Shown piece after piece: positions 10,752 to 21,604 of a stretch of DNA of 64,000 nt. Positions within the stretch are counted from its first letter, which is position 1; every line of letters starts with the position of its first letter. The translations under genes and the position numbers were made by a program. The notes under the pieces were generated by a model, which searched no databases, was not told the origin of the DNA, and saw nothing but the letters and a program-made list of their open reading frames with translations. This DNA comes from Lasiodiplodia sp. COLG20 (Eukaryota > Ascomycota > Dothideomycetes > Botryosphaeriales > Botryosphaeriaceae), in contig VNWV01000002.1 in assembly GCA_009801085.1 (NCBI GenBank), positions 3,720,001 to 3,784,000 of the forward strand. The letters run 5' to 3'.

Positions 10752-11646
10752 GAACGATCGGGATGGGGCCAGCAACGTGCGGCTAGTGAGGAGATCGAAC
10801 GGCCTCGAATCACCGTTGTACTTGTCAAGACGGCGCCGCGCCGGCACTCCCGTTGATTACTCCAAATTGAACCAACCGCAAGACTCTCTAATGACGGAGA
10901 TGCGGGCGAGAAGGAGGCGGGGAGCCTCAAATTGGCAAGGTGGAGTTGCTGTGGGGTCTAGGAGGTTTCATGTATAGCAGGGCTGCCGTACTGTTACAAA
11001 GTAGGTCCGCGCACGGGGCGTTCCCCTATTTCATTTCGACGTTGTGGCATGTAGGACCTTCATTGTACGCGACACTGGCGCCTCATCAGAATACGAATTG
11101 TCGGCAGAGCCCGCAGTATCCCCGGCGGCATGTTGTTCATGGTTTGCCTTGTTTGGCGATCCTGATGCCCAGTTTAAGGCCCGCCAAGCTCACAAGTATG
11201 CTTGTTTGGATTAAAGGTCGTCTTCCTGGGATGATCGGCCAGCTCTGTATAGCGACTACGGAAGCAGCACCGGCGGTAACGTCGCAGCCTGACTCGGGAA
11301 GTTTCCACATCGCATCTCGTTGATACGGCACAGCAATCAGCGGCTACTGCGTGTGTACACGCAGGGCCCGTGCTCTTGACTGGCCACACGCCACCAGCAT
11401 CTGCAGATTCCAGCCGTGAAACCCAATGGAGAGACAAGTGAGAACATTGACAGCAGAGTGAACGTGGCAGTTGCTGTCTGGAAGGGTTCGAAACAAAACA
11501 TGCAGCGGAGCGGGGGACTCCACAAAAGCGAGCCCGGGATGGTAGTGATCGGAGAGGCCTGAAAAGAGGAAAAGGCGCCCGCAACCCTGAGCTGGAAACA
11601 AGAAACAGAACAAAGACGAAACAAGCCAGAGAGAAAAGAAGAGAAA
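10752..11646. other. Intergenic, no gene seen
   Basis: Overlapping open frames on both strands (for example 10940..11323 + and 11337..11786 -) show no domain, and their composition changes from frame to frame. I see no convincing gene. Confidence 0.4.
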
Positions 11647-12331
11647 ATGGTCCGGCACAGCGTCGTGTTCGGCGGACTCGGCAGCAAGACCGGCACCAGC
11701 GGCGATACGAACGAGGCGTCCAACACCGACAGCGGCGAAATACTGCAACGGCGCCGGCGGAGCTCGATCAGGGTGCCCGGCTTCATGTCGAGCTTGCGCA
11801 GGTTGTGCGACGGCGTACAGCGTCAGGCACGCAGCCGCAGCAACAGCAACGGGTCCAACGGATCGGACGTTGCGGAGAAGAGCAGCAGGTCGACGGAGAA
11901 CCTCGTGGCAGCGTCAGGCGAAGGCTGCAGCGACGCGAAGAGCGTGCAGTCGGTAAGTCGCCGCCCGGATCTGCAGCACGATCAAGCGTGTTCCTGCATG
12001 CCAGCGTGAAGCAAGCAGCTGATGCTAGCCTGAACAGGAAGTTTCCAGACAATCGACCTCGTCGGCGCGCGAGGCATGGTGATCGGCGCGGGAGGACTGG
12101 CAGGGTACCGGACGGCAGAAGGATACCAACGGGTTAGAGCCAGAAGAACGAGAGAGCGAAAGCGGGGAAGAAATGGACGGGGCGGCCACGACAAAATCGT
12201 CCACAGCCGAGGATCGTGGGGATTTCCACCTCTCGAGGCTTCCCAAATTGAGAACGTACATCGTCATCCACTCACGCGCGCAGTTCGCATTTGTGATCGC
12301 ACACGCCCATGTCAAAGTGAGCCATGCCTGA
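11647..12331 (+). CDS. Possible small Ser/Arg-rich protein, or 5' exons of the next regulator
   Basis: An exon from ATG at 11647 encodes a basic serine-rich stretch (RRRRSSIRVPGF, RSRSNSNGSNGS) and ends at a good donor, TCG|GTAAGT at 11955. An acceptor around 12101-12104 (GACTGGCAG) keeps the frame. It leads to a second open exon rich in Glu/Ser and ending VIAHAHVK, with a stop at 12329..12331. That stop overlaps the ATG of the next gene (12324) by eight bases, which is odd for a separate fungal gene. There is a GTGAGC donor just before it, after GTCAAA, so these exons could instead be the 5' part of the regulator at 12324. Nothing is recognised, and no zinc cluster is present. Confidence 0.25.
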
Positions 12332-14544
12332 GCTGGAGCCTAAGCGCCGTCGGCCGTCGCCACCAGCGAACACCAAGCGGAGACGGCTGGACGACGCCGC
12401 CAAGGTCCACGGCGAAGTGTGGCTACCACCCCACAACCATGAAGCCGCAGGAAGTGATCATCGCCGAATGCAGTCGCCAGCTGCGGCGCCCGGAGGCGAC
12501 GATGACGGCACCAGGCACCCGTTCTCGCCCTCTTCGCACCTCGACCAGCACGCCTCGCCATCGGCATACAACATCAACCACGACGACAACCACCATCACA
12601 GCACCGCCTTCACCCAGGCCGCCACTTCTACCATGGTCTCCGAGGCATCGGTATCAGCTGCAGTGGCAGCAGCAAACTCTGCATCCTCAGTATCCGGCTT
12701 TTCCCCTGAACTGCTGATGGATCCCCTGCTTGCATCGTCGCCTGGCAGCGGCGGCGGCGGCCACGCGCAGTGGCAGGGCAGCACCGGGTTTCTCCCCCCG
12801 AGCCCGGACGATTACAATTGCAACCCAATGTTCTTGGCCTCGCAGGAGGAGCTGCGCAGCCTTCTCTTCAACACCGCCCAGTCAACTCATCCCACGCGAG
12901 CCTCGAGCCCTGCCGCTGCCGCCGGAGGTGGCAGGTACGCGGACGAGATTATCGACGCAGGGGGAGGCGGTGGCGGTGGTGGTGGCGGAGTAGGGGGATC
13001 GTTGTCCTTGGCCTCGGATCGGAACCAGATGAAGCAGATCCTGAGCACCCGCAAGAGGGTCGAGTACCTGAAGAACTATCTCGCCAAAGTGGCGCCTTGG
13101 GTGAGTCCTCTCCGCTGACTTTTCCTGCACTATTTTCTGTCTGCTGCGCATATTGTTTTGGGTCATGCAACGCACGTCGAGGCTATCCAGCTCGCTGCTC
13201 CAAGTTTATTAAGCAACTCAATTTATCAAACGCCCTCAAAGAGGCGCAAGTATGCACAAATAGACTTCACCCAATGAGACATGCATCTGCCTTGTCTACA
13301 TACCCTATACAAGCAACACTGGCGCTCACTGATTCCTCCAATCAGCTCGACATGTTCGACACCTCCCGGCACTTCGGCATCACCGTGCCCGCGCTCGCGC
13401 AAACCCAGCCGCCCCTACTCTACGCCATCCTCGCTCTCTCAGCCCGTCAGATGGAACGCCTCAACAGCGGCAGTGGGTCTGGGCGCCGTGGCGGCGGCGG
13501 TGCCAGTGGTGGCAGCAAGCACTATCCGGCCTCCGAGTCCTTGGAACTCTACCAGGAAGCCATCCGGCTGCTAACGCCCAAACTCCCCGAACGATCCCCG
13601 CACATCCTGACCTGCTGCGTCATCCTCTGCTGTCTCGAGATGATGTCGGCAAGCCCGCAGGACTGGCGTCGTCACCTTGAAGGCTGCGCAACGCTGTTTG
13701 ATTCATTCGATGTAAACGGTTTTAGTGGTGGCTTGATGCAGGCCGTGTTTTGGTGTTACTCGCGCATGGGTCAGTCTCTATCCACCTCTGCAGCCACCTT
13801 CCAGTTCAGTCCGTCTTCATCTCTGAGGGTGTCTGCTGATCCAGTCCAGATCTTTGTGGCGCTTTGATATCCGATGGCACCGAAAGCACGCTCCTTGCGC
13901 TCCGCAAATGGGTCCCTGCAAATGTCGCCGAGGATGATGTCCATGACCTCTTCGCGTCCCACCGCAGCCCGGACATGCATGCTAACTACGCCGTGTACCT
14001 CTGTTCCAAAGCGTGCGAGCTACTATCTGACCGAACCAAGTACGCCGAACTTGGCGTCGACAACGGCTGCACCGGCCCTGCTTACGCTTTGCGTTGGAAG
14101 CGACTTTGGCACGAGCTGTCTCTCTGGCTTGACGAGCGCCCGGCCGAGCTGTTGCCAGCCAAAACGATCCGGCAGAAGAGTAACAAGCCGTTCCCGGAAA
14201 TTCTCTTCATCCACTGGGCTGCCATCAGCTCAAACCAACTGTACCATACCGCGTGCATCTTGCTCCTGAACTCCATGCCCAAGAGCCTGAAACTCGAACC
14301 GCTGCCGGTCCATAATCCGCTGTGGCACGCCCGGCGGGTATGCGGGATATCGCTATCAAATCCCCATGAAGGGTGCTTGAACAACGCGTGTCAGCCCCTA
14401 TGGATAGCCGGGCGCATGCTGGGACATCATTCCGAACATGCAGCCGTCATCGAGCTGATCCGCAACATCGAGGCTCAAACAGGATGGGGCATGTACTGGA
14501 GAATCCGAGATTTGGAAGAAGCGTGGGGCTATCGGGTCCGCTGA
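12324..14544 (+). CDS. Fungal_trans-domain regulator without a visible zinc cluster
   Basis: Three exons, 12324..13100, 13346..13769 and 13850..14544, give 631 residues. Introns are 245 and 80 bp; the first (donor GGGTGAGT after PW) is long for this window. Residues 1-20 hold two basic clusters (KRRR and TKRRR) that look like a bipartite nuclear signal. A long disordered part follows, rich in Ser, Pro, His and Gly, with a Gly9 tract. From VEYLKNYLAKVAPW the fungal-specific regulatory domain begins: LDMFDTSRHFGITVPALAQ, LLYAILALSARQMERL, CCVILCCLEMM, VFWCYSRMD, LCGALISDGT and MHANYAVYLC. No CX2CX6C motif is seen in any frame nearby. It therefore either lost its DNA-binding domain, uses an exon not found, or acts without direct DNA contact. 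Its stop is 45 bp from that of a related regulator on the other strand. Confidence 0.75.
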
Positions 14545-14589
14545 AGCCTGCAGCATTCTTTCCAGCTCTTCAGATGAACAAAAGATTCA

Positions 14590-16747
14590 TCACGAGTGCT
14601 CCGCAAGGCGCCAGAATTCTTGCAATTTTTGCATGTCTCCATCAATTTTCCAGCCTGTTGTTTCCCTGGCGAGCCTCAGTGTCGCCAGAACAGCCGCCTG
14701 CTGGTCTCGGTGCGTCATTTTCCGCGCCGCACGGAGGACGCAGGCAATCATGCAAAGATCCCAATTCTCGAAACTGGCATTGCTGACTGCAATAGCACAT
14801 GTCCGCTGTGCGTGCCAGTGCAGCGATGCGGCTGGGGAGTGTTGTCCTGGAACCTTTAGGGTTTTGGGCTTGCAGTCTAGCAAAGTCATGGCTGCAGTAT
14901 GGTAAACCAGGTTTGCAAGTGTTGCCGCTGCTGTGCTGAAGATGATCGTTGGGAAAGCATTCGTGTCCGCCCTATCACCCGCTGATGATGACAATTCGAG
15001 AAGCGGTTTCACGAATCTACGACGGTTGGTGTACCACGCCGATAGTTCGTTCCATTTGTTCTGCCATTGTACCAAGTGGTTCTGGGGGCGCACTCGACCT
15101 GGGCATTCATCTCCTGCTTCTCTTTGGCGGTAGTCTTGGAGGACACGGACAGCTTCGCCACACAGGAGTAGTGCACGCAGTGCGTACCGGTCAACGCAAG
15201 CGGGATCAACGTTATCGTCAAACCCAACGTTCTCAAAGACGCCAAGTACACCATCCGGTAGTCTGTCAAGCGCGATCAAGGTATCCAGATCTGTAGTCAT
15301 GTGAGTCTCATTGACCAGAGCGGCAGCCAAATCGAACCGGAAGATACACCAGAATAACGATGCTGCCAGGCCGGGTTTGTGCGCGTATGCGTGAAGCGGT
15401 GTCGAAGAGTTGACAGTTTGCCCCAGTCTTGGTGTCCAGCTGCTGAAAGGGGTGGATATCAAGTCTACAATAAGCCTGATCATCCGAGCTTCCAGAGCAT
15501 CCGATGCATCTGTAGCATACATGGCTTTGGTCCCCCATTTGGACATGTTGTAAAACCTCTCACTCTCGAATTGTGCCATGTCTGGTACGCCGCAGGCAAG
15601 TTCTCTGTGGCGGGCCGAGAGGGCATACAATGCGTAGATGGCGGATGGGGACTCGGCGCCAACGGTAGGGAGATACAGACCGAGATGGTGGTCCAGGTCA
15701 AGCATATCGAGCTGTTAGATGTTAGAATATTTACGTGGAAACAAATCTTCGCGATACTCACCCACGGTGCTACGTGGTAGCGGTAGTACCGCAATAGTTC
15801 CAGGCCGCGCTCTTCAGTGATTTCATCAGTGGAAGCTGTCGAGGGCTGAGCTAGCGCATTGCTTGTTATAGCGCTGCTGGATGCTGGCGTAGGAACCCTA
15901 AGGGCTGAATCTTGCTGGGAAGAATCATCCTCAGGTCTGGATACCACCTGGCCATGGCTCAAAGAGTCGTTCTGGAAGATGAACGGTGACTGGACCGAAG
16001 TTGCCAACGAAACGAGACTTTGTACGGCACCATGTTCCGCGCTTCCTGCTTCTAGATGACCAGTAGATGTGGGGCGGAGCGTATGAAACTGGGGATCCGG
16101 AAAGACGCGGAATTGGAAAGGGTCGGAGTAGATTGGGCTGGCGAATTCGGTGCTGTGGCGATGCGGCTGCCGTTGACGTGTTGCTTCATCGCTGGAATTT
16201 TCCGAAGCATGATGAGTTCCTACTGGCAGTTGACTACTCCGTGTAGACAGCTGACTGTCTGACCGGGTATGCGATGAGTCTGAGGCGTGTCGCAAAGTAA
16301 TCAAGCCACTGTTGGGCTCGCGTGAATGTGTGCGCTCTTCAGGATCGCCGACAAACTATCATATGTTAATGAGCTGCCATTGACCGTGATGAGGGAGACG
16401 TTGGGGCTTACCCTGATTTGCGTGTATCCTGCCGTGGGTGCTGTCTCGACTTGTGGCACCGTGCGTGTGGTGGTGGCGGGAAAGCGTAGCTGTAAGCCGT
16501 ACTGGCACTCGAAGTTGCGTTCGGCGCAATTTGAACAAACAGGCTTTCGTTCGTCGCCTGTCGGTAAGCAGCAGGCTGTTAGCTCACTCAGAAGAACAGC
16601 TAGCTGTGGAGACGCAGATAAGGTCGACGGAGGGCGAGGAATGGACTGACATTTCCGTCTCCTAATGCGGCATCGCTGGCAGCCGGTGCGAACGCGCCGT
16701 CGAATCGGTCGATCTTCCGCTGCGTTGTTCTGGGTCCCTGTCGGCAT
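14590..16747 (-). CDS. Zn2Cys6 transcription factor
   Basis: Four exons, 16651..16747, 16412..16557, 15762..16355 and 14590..15711, give 652 residues. Introns are 93, 56 and 50 bp. The binuclear zinc cluster RRRVRTGCQRCRIRRRKC is completed across the first intron by DERKPVCSNCAERNFEC, with correct CX2CX6CX6CX2CX6C spacing. The middle is Ser/Pro-rich. The regulatory domain starts LLRYYRYHVAPWLDMLD and continues with IYALYALSARHREL, LFWCIFRFDLAAALVN and YHTAAMTLLD. Its layout and PWLDM junction match the neighbouring regulator at 12324, so the two are probably paralogues that lie tail to tail. The first intron is 93 nt, a multiple of three with no stop, so an unspliced message would still be translated but with the zinc cluster split. 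No target can be named; the divergent neighbour is the secreted DUF1593 protein. Confidence 0.88.
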
Positions 16748-17229
16748 TGTGCATCATGTAGCTTGGCTAGCTGTCTGGCAAGATAGGAAGTGCGGGAGGG
16801 TTGGTGGCCGGCCCGGGGTCAATTGCAGCCAAAAGTTGCCGTTTTCGTGTGGACGTGCGAGGAGGCAGCGGAAGGGAAACAGTACGAGGAAGCTAGATGA
16901 ACATCATTTTGGAGTCGAGCGTGCGTCAACTCCACGCCATCGCAACCCGACGTTGCAGGCTTGTGTGTCACGGCTGGCTGGGGAAATGGGGAGGGTGCGA
17001 AGCTTGAGCCCGCGAGCTGCCCAGAAAGGAAAGCCGAAGCGCAACCCCAGTGGTGCTAGGCCTGTGCGCGTCTCTGCCGACGCGCCGACGTCATCCGCAA
17101 ATCTCGTGTTTTCAACCGCCGTGACCGCCAGCCGTCGCGCCCCCCGCGAGTCAGGCTGAAGGGAGCCCGATTTAGCCGCCGTCTGATACGGCACTTGGCT
17201 GGCGTCCTGACTGTTGCGAACCACCTACT
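16748..17229. promoter_or_regulatory. Divergent promoter between the Zn2Cys6 gene and the DUF1593 gene
   Basis: This 482-bp gap lies between outward-facing starts. It contains inverted CGG-type triplets, as any GC-rich fungal promoter does, and I do not claim a specific binding site. Confidence 0.45.
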
Positions 17230-18795
17230 ATGAAGCCCGCATCTCGATGGCTCACACTAGTCTCACTTCTCGTTGCTGGCTCGCGCACGTTTGCCGCCGA
17301 TGATGTACGGCGGTGCAGGCCATGGGAAGTCGACACCAAACCTCGAGTTTTCATTCTATCGGACATTTGCAACGAACCGGATGACGCTCAATCCATGGTT
17401 CGACTGCTCACGCATGCCGACCAGTACGACATCCAGGGACTAGTAGCTACCACAAGCTATTGGTTGAACGATACCACCGCCCCGGACGAAATAGACAAGA
17501 TTGTGCGAAGCTACGGTTTGGTTCTGGACAACCTACAAGTCCACGGCCACGGACAATACCCAACCGAGCAGCGTCTGCTCTCCATCATCAAGAGTGGGCC
17601 GAGGAGCTATGGCTTGGCGGCTGTAAAAGCTGTCGACGCCGGCGAGCAGATTTCGGAGGGTGCACAGCTGCTCATCGATGCCGTGGACGCTTCCGGGGAG
17701 CCGCTCTACATTCAAGTATGGGGAGGAGCCAACACCATCGCCGAAGCTTTGCGGCATGTCCAATTGAAGAGATCGCGCGCTGAGCTTCTACAATTTTGTG
17801 AAAAGATGCGTGTCTACGCCATTTCTGATCAAGACAACGCTGGCTCCTGGATCCGCCACGAATTCCCCGAGATCCGGTATATCGCTTCCGTCCATTCGTG
17901 GAATGCCTATGGCTTGGCCGCGTGGTCTGGTATATCTGGCGAGGGTTTCTACGGCTTCGACGACGGCGGACCGGACAGCGACTTGACGAGCAACGAGTGG
18001 ATAAAGACCAACATTCAGCTGGGCGCGCTGGGAGCATCCTATCCCGATGTTATGTTCATCATGGAGGGCGATTCGCCTGCCATGCTTTACACTATGCAGA
18101 ATGGGCTCAACGCACCAGAGCATCCTGAATGGGGTGGTTGGGGCGGCCGATACGCACCGACTTACCATGGGAGCAGGCATTTTGCAGACGCAGCTGACCA
18201 CGTTGTTGGGAAGAGCGGAAAGACGTACATGAGCACTCATGCGACCATCTGGCGGTGGAGACGGGCGTATCAGAACGAATTTGCAGCACGCATGCAATGG
18301 ACGCTGCACGGTAGCAGAGATGCGCGGACGAACCACCCGCCGGTTGTGGTTGTCAACGGGTCTTGTGGGAGCCAACCACTCGAGCTGGAAGTTGAAGCGG
18401 GCTCATCGGTCGTGCTGGACGCGACAGAGTCCTACGATCCAGACTCAGGGAAGAGCGCAGCTCTGAACTTTTCGTGGTGGATGTATGGCGAGATCACGGC
18501 AACGCAGTGGCAGGTCCGGTGGGAGGTGTCCGAGCTGGCGATCCGCCGCGTCCAAGCAATTCCCGGTGGGAGCAAGGTTGTTGTTGAGGTTCCATCGGCC
18601 GACAAGAGCTGCAGAGCACCGAAGGCTCTGCACATGGCCGACGACGTGAAGCCTGCGTGCCAGGCCTACCATGTCATTTTGGAAGTTTCCGGGCCGGGGA
18701 CCCCACCGATGACAAGGTATCGCCGCGTGATTCTGAAAGTCAAACTGCCGGAGGAGACCAAGATCCGTGACTCCCCAGCTCACGAGGACCTTTGA
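17230..18795 (+). CDS. Secreted DUF1593 protein (Sde182-like, nucleoside-hydrolase-like fold)
   Basis: Single exon, 521 residues. The signal peptide MKPASRWLTLVSLLVAGSRTFA is followed by ADD. The catalytic-type domain opens with PRVFILSDICNEPDDAQSMV, whose acidic NEPDD resembles the calcium-binding aspartates of inosine-uridine nucleoside hydrolases. Further motifs are LYIQVWGGANTIAEAL, YAISDQDNAGSWIR and GGWGGRYAPTY. The C-terminal 130 residues look like the Ig-like domain usual in this family (VVLDATESYDPD). Family members have been called cellulose-binding proteins in bacteria, but the substrate in fungi is not settled. It probably acts outside the cell on a polysaccharide or nucleoside-like sugar. 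It lies between a Zn2Cys6 gene and xylose reductase. Confidence 0.88.
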   Translation: MKPASRWLTLVSLLVAGSRTFAADDVRRCRPWEVDTKPRVFILSDICNEPDDAQSMVRLLTHADQYDIQGLVATTSYWLNDTTAPDEIDKIVRSYGLVLDNLQVHGHGQYPTEQRLLSIIKSGPRSYGLAAVKAVDAGEQISEGAQLLIDAVDASGEPLYIQVWGGANTIAEALRHVQLKRSRAELLQFCEKMRVYAISDQDNAGSWIRHEFPEIRYIASVHSWNAYGLAAWSGISGEGFYGFDDGGPDSDLTSNEWIKTNIQLGALGASYPDVMFIMEGDSPAMLYTMQNGLNAPEHPEWGGWGGRYAPTYHGSRHFADAADHVVGKSGKTYMSTHATIWRWRRAYQNEFAARMQWTLHGSRDARTNHPPVVVVNGSCGSQPLELEVEAGSSVVLDATESYDPDSGKSAALNFSWWMYGEITATQWQVRWEVSELAIRRVQAIPGGSKVVVEVPSADKSCRAPKALHMADDVKPACQAYHVILEVSGPGTPPMTRYRRVILKVKLPEETKIRDSPAHEDL

Positions 18796-19436
18796 AGCAC
18801 GATACCAATGAACATGTCTAGAAACCGGTACAAGGTCATCCGGGATTTTTTTTGGTGTTGCAAAGAATTTCGGGACAAGCAGGCGCCGGCACAGTCCACA
18901 GACACTACCGGCTACACCATGCCGGTGCATTCATCCGCCCCAGGCTACGGTCTGGAGACGGGCCACTGCAACTGCCGACTGGCGCCTCATCCTCACTCGA
19001 CGCTCCAGTTTTTTCTCCGCAGCGGAGGGAATCTGGTTTGGCGGCGGAGCTACCGGATGGGGAAGGCGCTGCCACCGGTTACTTTTCTCGGCGGCAAAAT
19101 TGATCAACCCCTCCTTCGCGCCTGGTCTGTGCGTGTCATGACGCACTAGCCCTTAGGATAAATGCGGCTGCCCCACCGGTTCAGGTCGCGTCAGGCGCGG
19201 CGGGGAAGGCGCGAGTGGATAGGCTTGCCATTTTGCCTGAATGCGCCGCGGCGGGGCTGTTCGAGAAGACTCTGTTGGCGCGTGGACCTGTCGTGAAGAA
19301 CGGCCGGTTGACGTCTGCGGGGCGCGGCGTGACCTGACGGCGCTGTTTAACAACAAAATTTCCCCGCGACCTCGTCCAGCAACTCTACACCTCTTTCTCT
19401 CCACTACACACAAGCTCACCCCTCAATTCAATCACA
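18796..19436. promoter_or_regulatory. Promoter region of the xylose reductase gene
   Basis: 641 bp with CT-rich sequence just before the start. CreA-type SYGGRG matches occur (for example GCGGGG near 19200) but are expected by chance in such GC-rich DNA. I found no GGCTAA XlnR-type site here. Confidence 0.4.
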
Positions 19437-20512
19437 ATGGGTCAGGAGACTATCACTTTGGCCTCTGGCAAGCAGATGCCGCTGGTCGGCTTCGGTCTGT
19501 GGAAGGTTCCCAAGGATACTTGCGCCGAGACCGTCTACAACGTACGCTACCCCGCCACGCCGCATCAGAAGCGCATCTGCTCACTCGCTTTGGACAGGCT
19601 ATCAAGACCGGCTACAGGCTGTTCGATGGCGCCTACGACTACCAGAACGAGAAGGAGGCCGGCGAGGGCATCAGGAGGGCCATCAGCGAGGGTCTGGTGA
19701 AGCGCGAGGACATCTTCGTCACCACCAAGCTCTGGAACAACTACCACCGCAAGGACATTGCCATCGACATGATGCGCAAGCAGAACGAGGTCTGGGGTCT
19801 GGGCTACATCGACCTCTTCCTCATTCACTTCCCCGTCCCGCTCAAGTACATTGAGCCCGAGAAGCGTCCTTACCCCGTGAGTAGAATTGCGTCGCTTGAA
19901 CTCGGAGCGCACCGCTGACGGATACAGGGCTGGTGGATGGACGAGGCCGGCACCATTGAGCCTGACAGGGTCCCCGCCCGCGATACCTGGGAGGCTCTCG
20001 AGCAGATCGTCGACGAGGGCATTGCGAAGAGCATCGGCGTCAGCAACTTCTCCGCCCAGCTCATCCTTGACCTTCTGACCTACAACCGTCACCCTCTCTC
20101 GTCTCTGCAGATCGAGCACCACCCCTACCTGGTTCAGCCCGAGCTCATCAAGCTCGTCCAGGAGCACAAGATCGCCGTCACTGCCTACTCCAGCTTCGGT
20201 CCCCAGAGCTTCCTGGAGCTGAAGATGCAGCGTGCTGAGGACGCCCCTCTTCTCTTCGACCACGATGTCATCAAGAGCATCGCCTCCAAGCACAGCGTGA
20301 CCCCCGCCCAGGTTCTGCTCCGCTGGTCCACCCAGCGCGGCATTGCCGTCATTCCCAAGTCCAACAGCAAGGACCGCCTCAAGCAGAACCTCGAGGTCAA
20401 CGGCTTCGACCTGACCAACGACGAGATTGAAAGCATCTCTGCCATCAACAAGAACCTGAGGTTCAACGACCCCGGCTACTACCTCGACAAGCCGCTCAGG
20501 ATTTTCGCTTAA
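19437..20512 (+). CDS. xyl1: NAD(P)H-dependent D-xylose reductase (aldo-keto reductase)
   Basis: Three exons, 19437..19541, 19598..19876 and 19928..20512, give 322 residues, the usual length. It reduces D-xylose to xylitol and, in fungi, L-arabinose to L-arabinitol, in the cytosol. The catalytic tetrad is visible as Asp45 and Tyr50 ([13 protein letters not shown]), Lys79 (TTKLW) and His112 (FLIHFP). The coenzyme signature [10 protein letters not shown] is that of xylose reductases able to use NADPH and NADH. SIGVSNF and the C-terminal [12 protein letters not shown] also fit. An alternative within the same superfamily is a glycerol or 1,5-anhydrofructose reductase, but the C-terminus favours xylose reductase. 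The neighbours downstream are a Zn2Cys6 regulator, a polyol dehydrogenase and a transketolase-like gene. Confidence 0.9.
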
Positions 20513-20804
20513 GCGCATGAGTGCGAAAGAAAAAGAAAGTAGAATAACGATATAATGATAGACGGAAGGTTATACCAGCAATGATATACTTTTCTCAACT
20601 TCGCCTTGACTGTCTGAACAATTTACAACGAGCGACGTGATCCGTCTCCGCCACCCGCATACTTTGTGTGGAGAAAGTCTCATCACTGCAGAAAATCGAT
20701 CAAGCTTCCTGAACAAGCTACTTTGACTGTGGCCTTTGCGTCTCGCCGCCTGGGATGGCTTTCGGTCCGCCCCTCGCTACCTCCGGCTCGGTAATCAGCC
20801 GCCT

Positions 20805-20838
20805 TTCCGCTGGACGCCACCCTTCCGCTGGACGCCAC
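20805..20838. repeat. 16-bp tandem duplication
   Basis: TTCCGCTGGACGCCAC occurs at 20805..20820 and again at 20823..20838, separated by CC. The copies are exact. Confidence 0.85.
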
Positions 20839-21355
20839 ATAGGCCCCTGTCAGTATACAATAGCCAATGGTAATTGCCAATGGTACCAGAACCTAGATGT
20901 TCCCAGGAGTATCTCGCATTTATTACTAGATCAGCACGATCGACCTTCGAGGATAAAAATACTTATAGTTCCGAGGCCAGGCCCGATTCGGCTTGTAGTA
21001 TACGTGTGCTTGAACGACCTTGCTAGAGATATTACTCTACATGCATAAGTGCCAACATAATCCAAGCAGGCTTTGCCAATGTCTGGATTTGCTACTTAAA
21101 GCAGTAGTTCAACTGCAGTGGCATAATGGATTCCCCTTCTCTGGATTCGGAAGACCACGTCCCGAATCTTATGAGAAGAGAGAAGATACACCCTTACAGT
21201 CTATACAAATGCCCGGATGGCCCGGGCCATCGGCGGATAGCATCTACTCTCCGATGCCGAGATAAGCAGGCTTGAGGACCAAAGGATCGCCCATGTCCCG
21301 TCTCCCGAACCCCGCCGTTAGGTAGATCCGACAATGAACAACTTACAGTTCGTTG

Positions 21356-21361
21356 GGCTAA
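21356..21361 (+). promoter_or_regulatory. GGCTAA, XlnR-type core motif
   Basis: The hexamer matches the known core (GGCTAR) of the xylanolytic activator XlnR/Xyr1, upstream of the Zn2Cys6 gene that sits between pentose-metabolism genes. A six-base match is weak evidence. Confidence 0.25.
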
Positions 21362-21604
21362 GCCACCTTCCGTTGATGGTATTTGGGCATGCGGCCGACC
21401 GCTTCATCAGTCGCACTTCCGCAACCTCCATCTCACCCACTTTCCGGCTCTAACCGGTCATAAGCGGGAGCCAACCGAAAGGGGCAAGAGGGCTTCCGGA
21501 AAATCAACCAGCCGTGCGTTCTTTCCGCCGGTTTCCGGCGTTCAGCGTACGCCTCCTCCTCAAGCACCTTTTTCACCGCAACGGACATTTGGCCCCTTTT
21601 GAGG

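Larger units (their letters stand above)
20513..21604. promoter_or_regulatory. Spacer and promoter of the nine-exon Zn2Cys6 gene
   Basis: 1.1 kb without a gene. It holds a 16-bp tandem duplication (20805..20838), two GCCAATGGTA boxes (20863..20885) that fit the CCAAT consensus, and GGCTAAGCC (21356..21364), which contains the XlnR-type core GGCTAA about 245 bp before the start codon. Function of these sites is inference. Confidence 0.4.

Noticed and set aside
11337..11786. 149-codon minus-strand frame with hydrophobic stretches
   Set aside because: Many Ser/Cys/Phe from CT-rich DNA, no signal peptide and no domain. The plus strand at 11647 is a somewhat better, though still weak, candidate.
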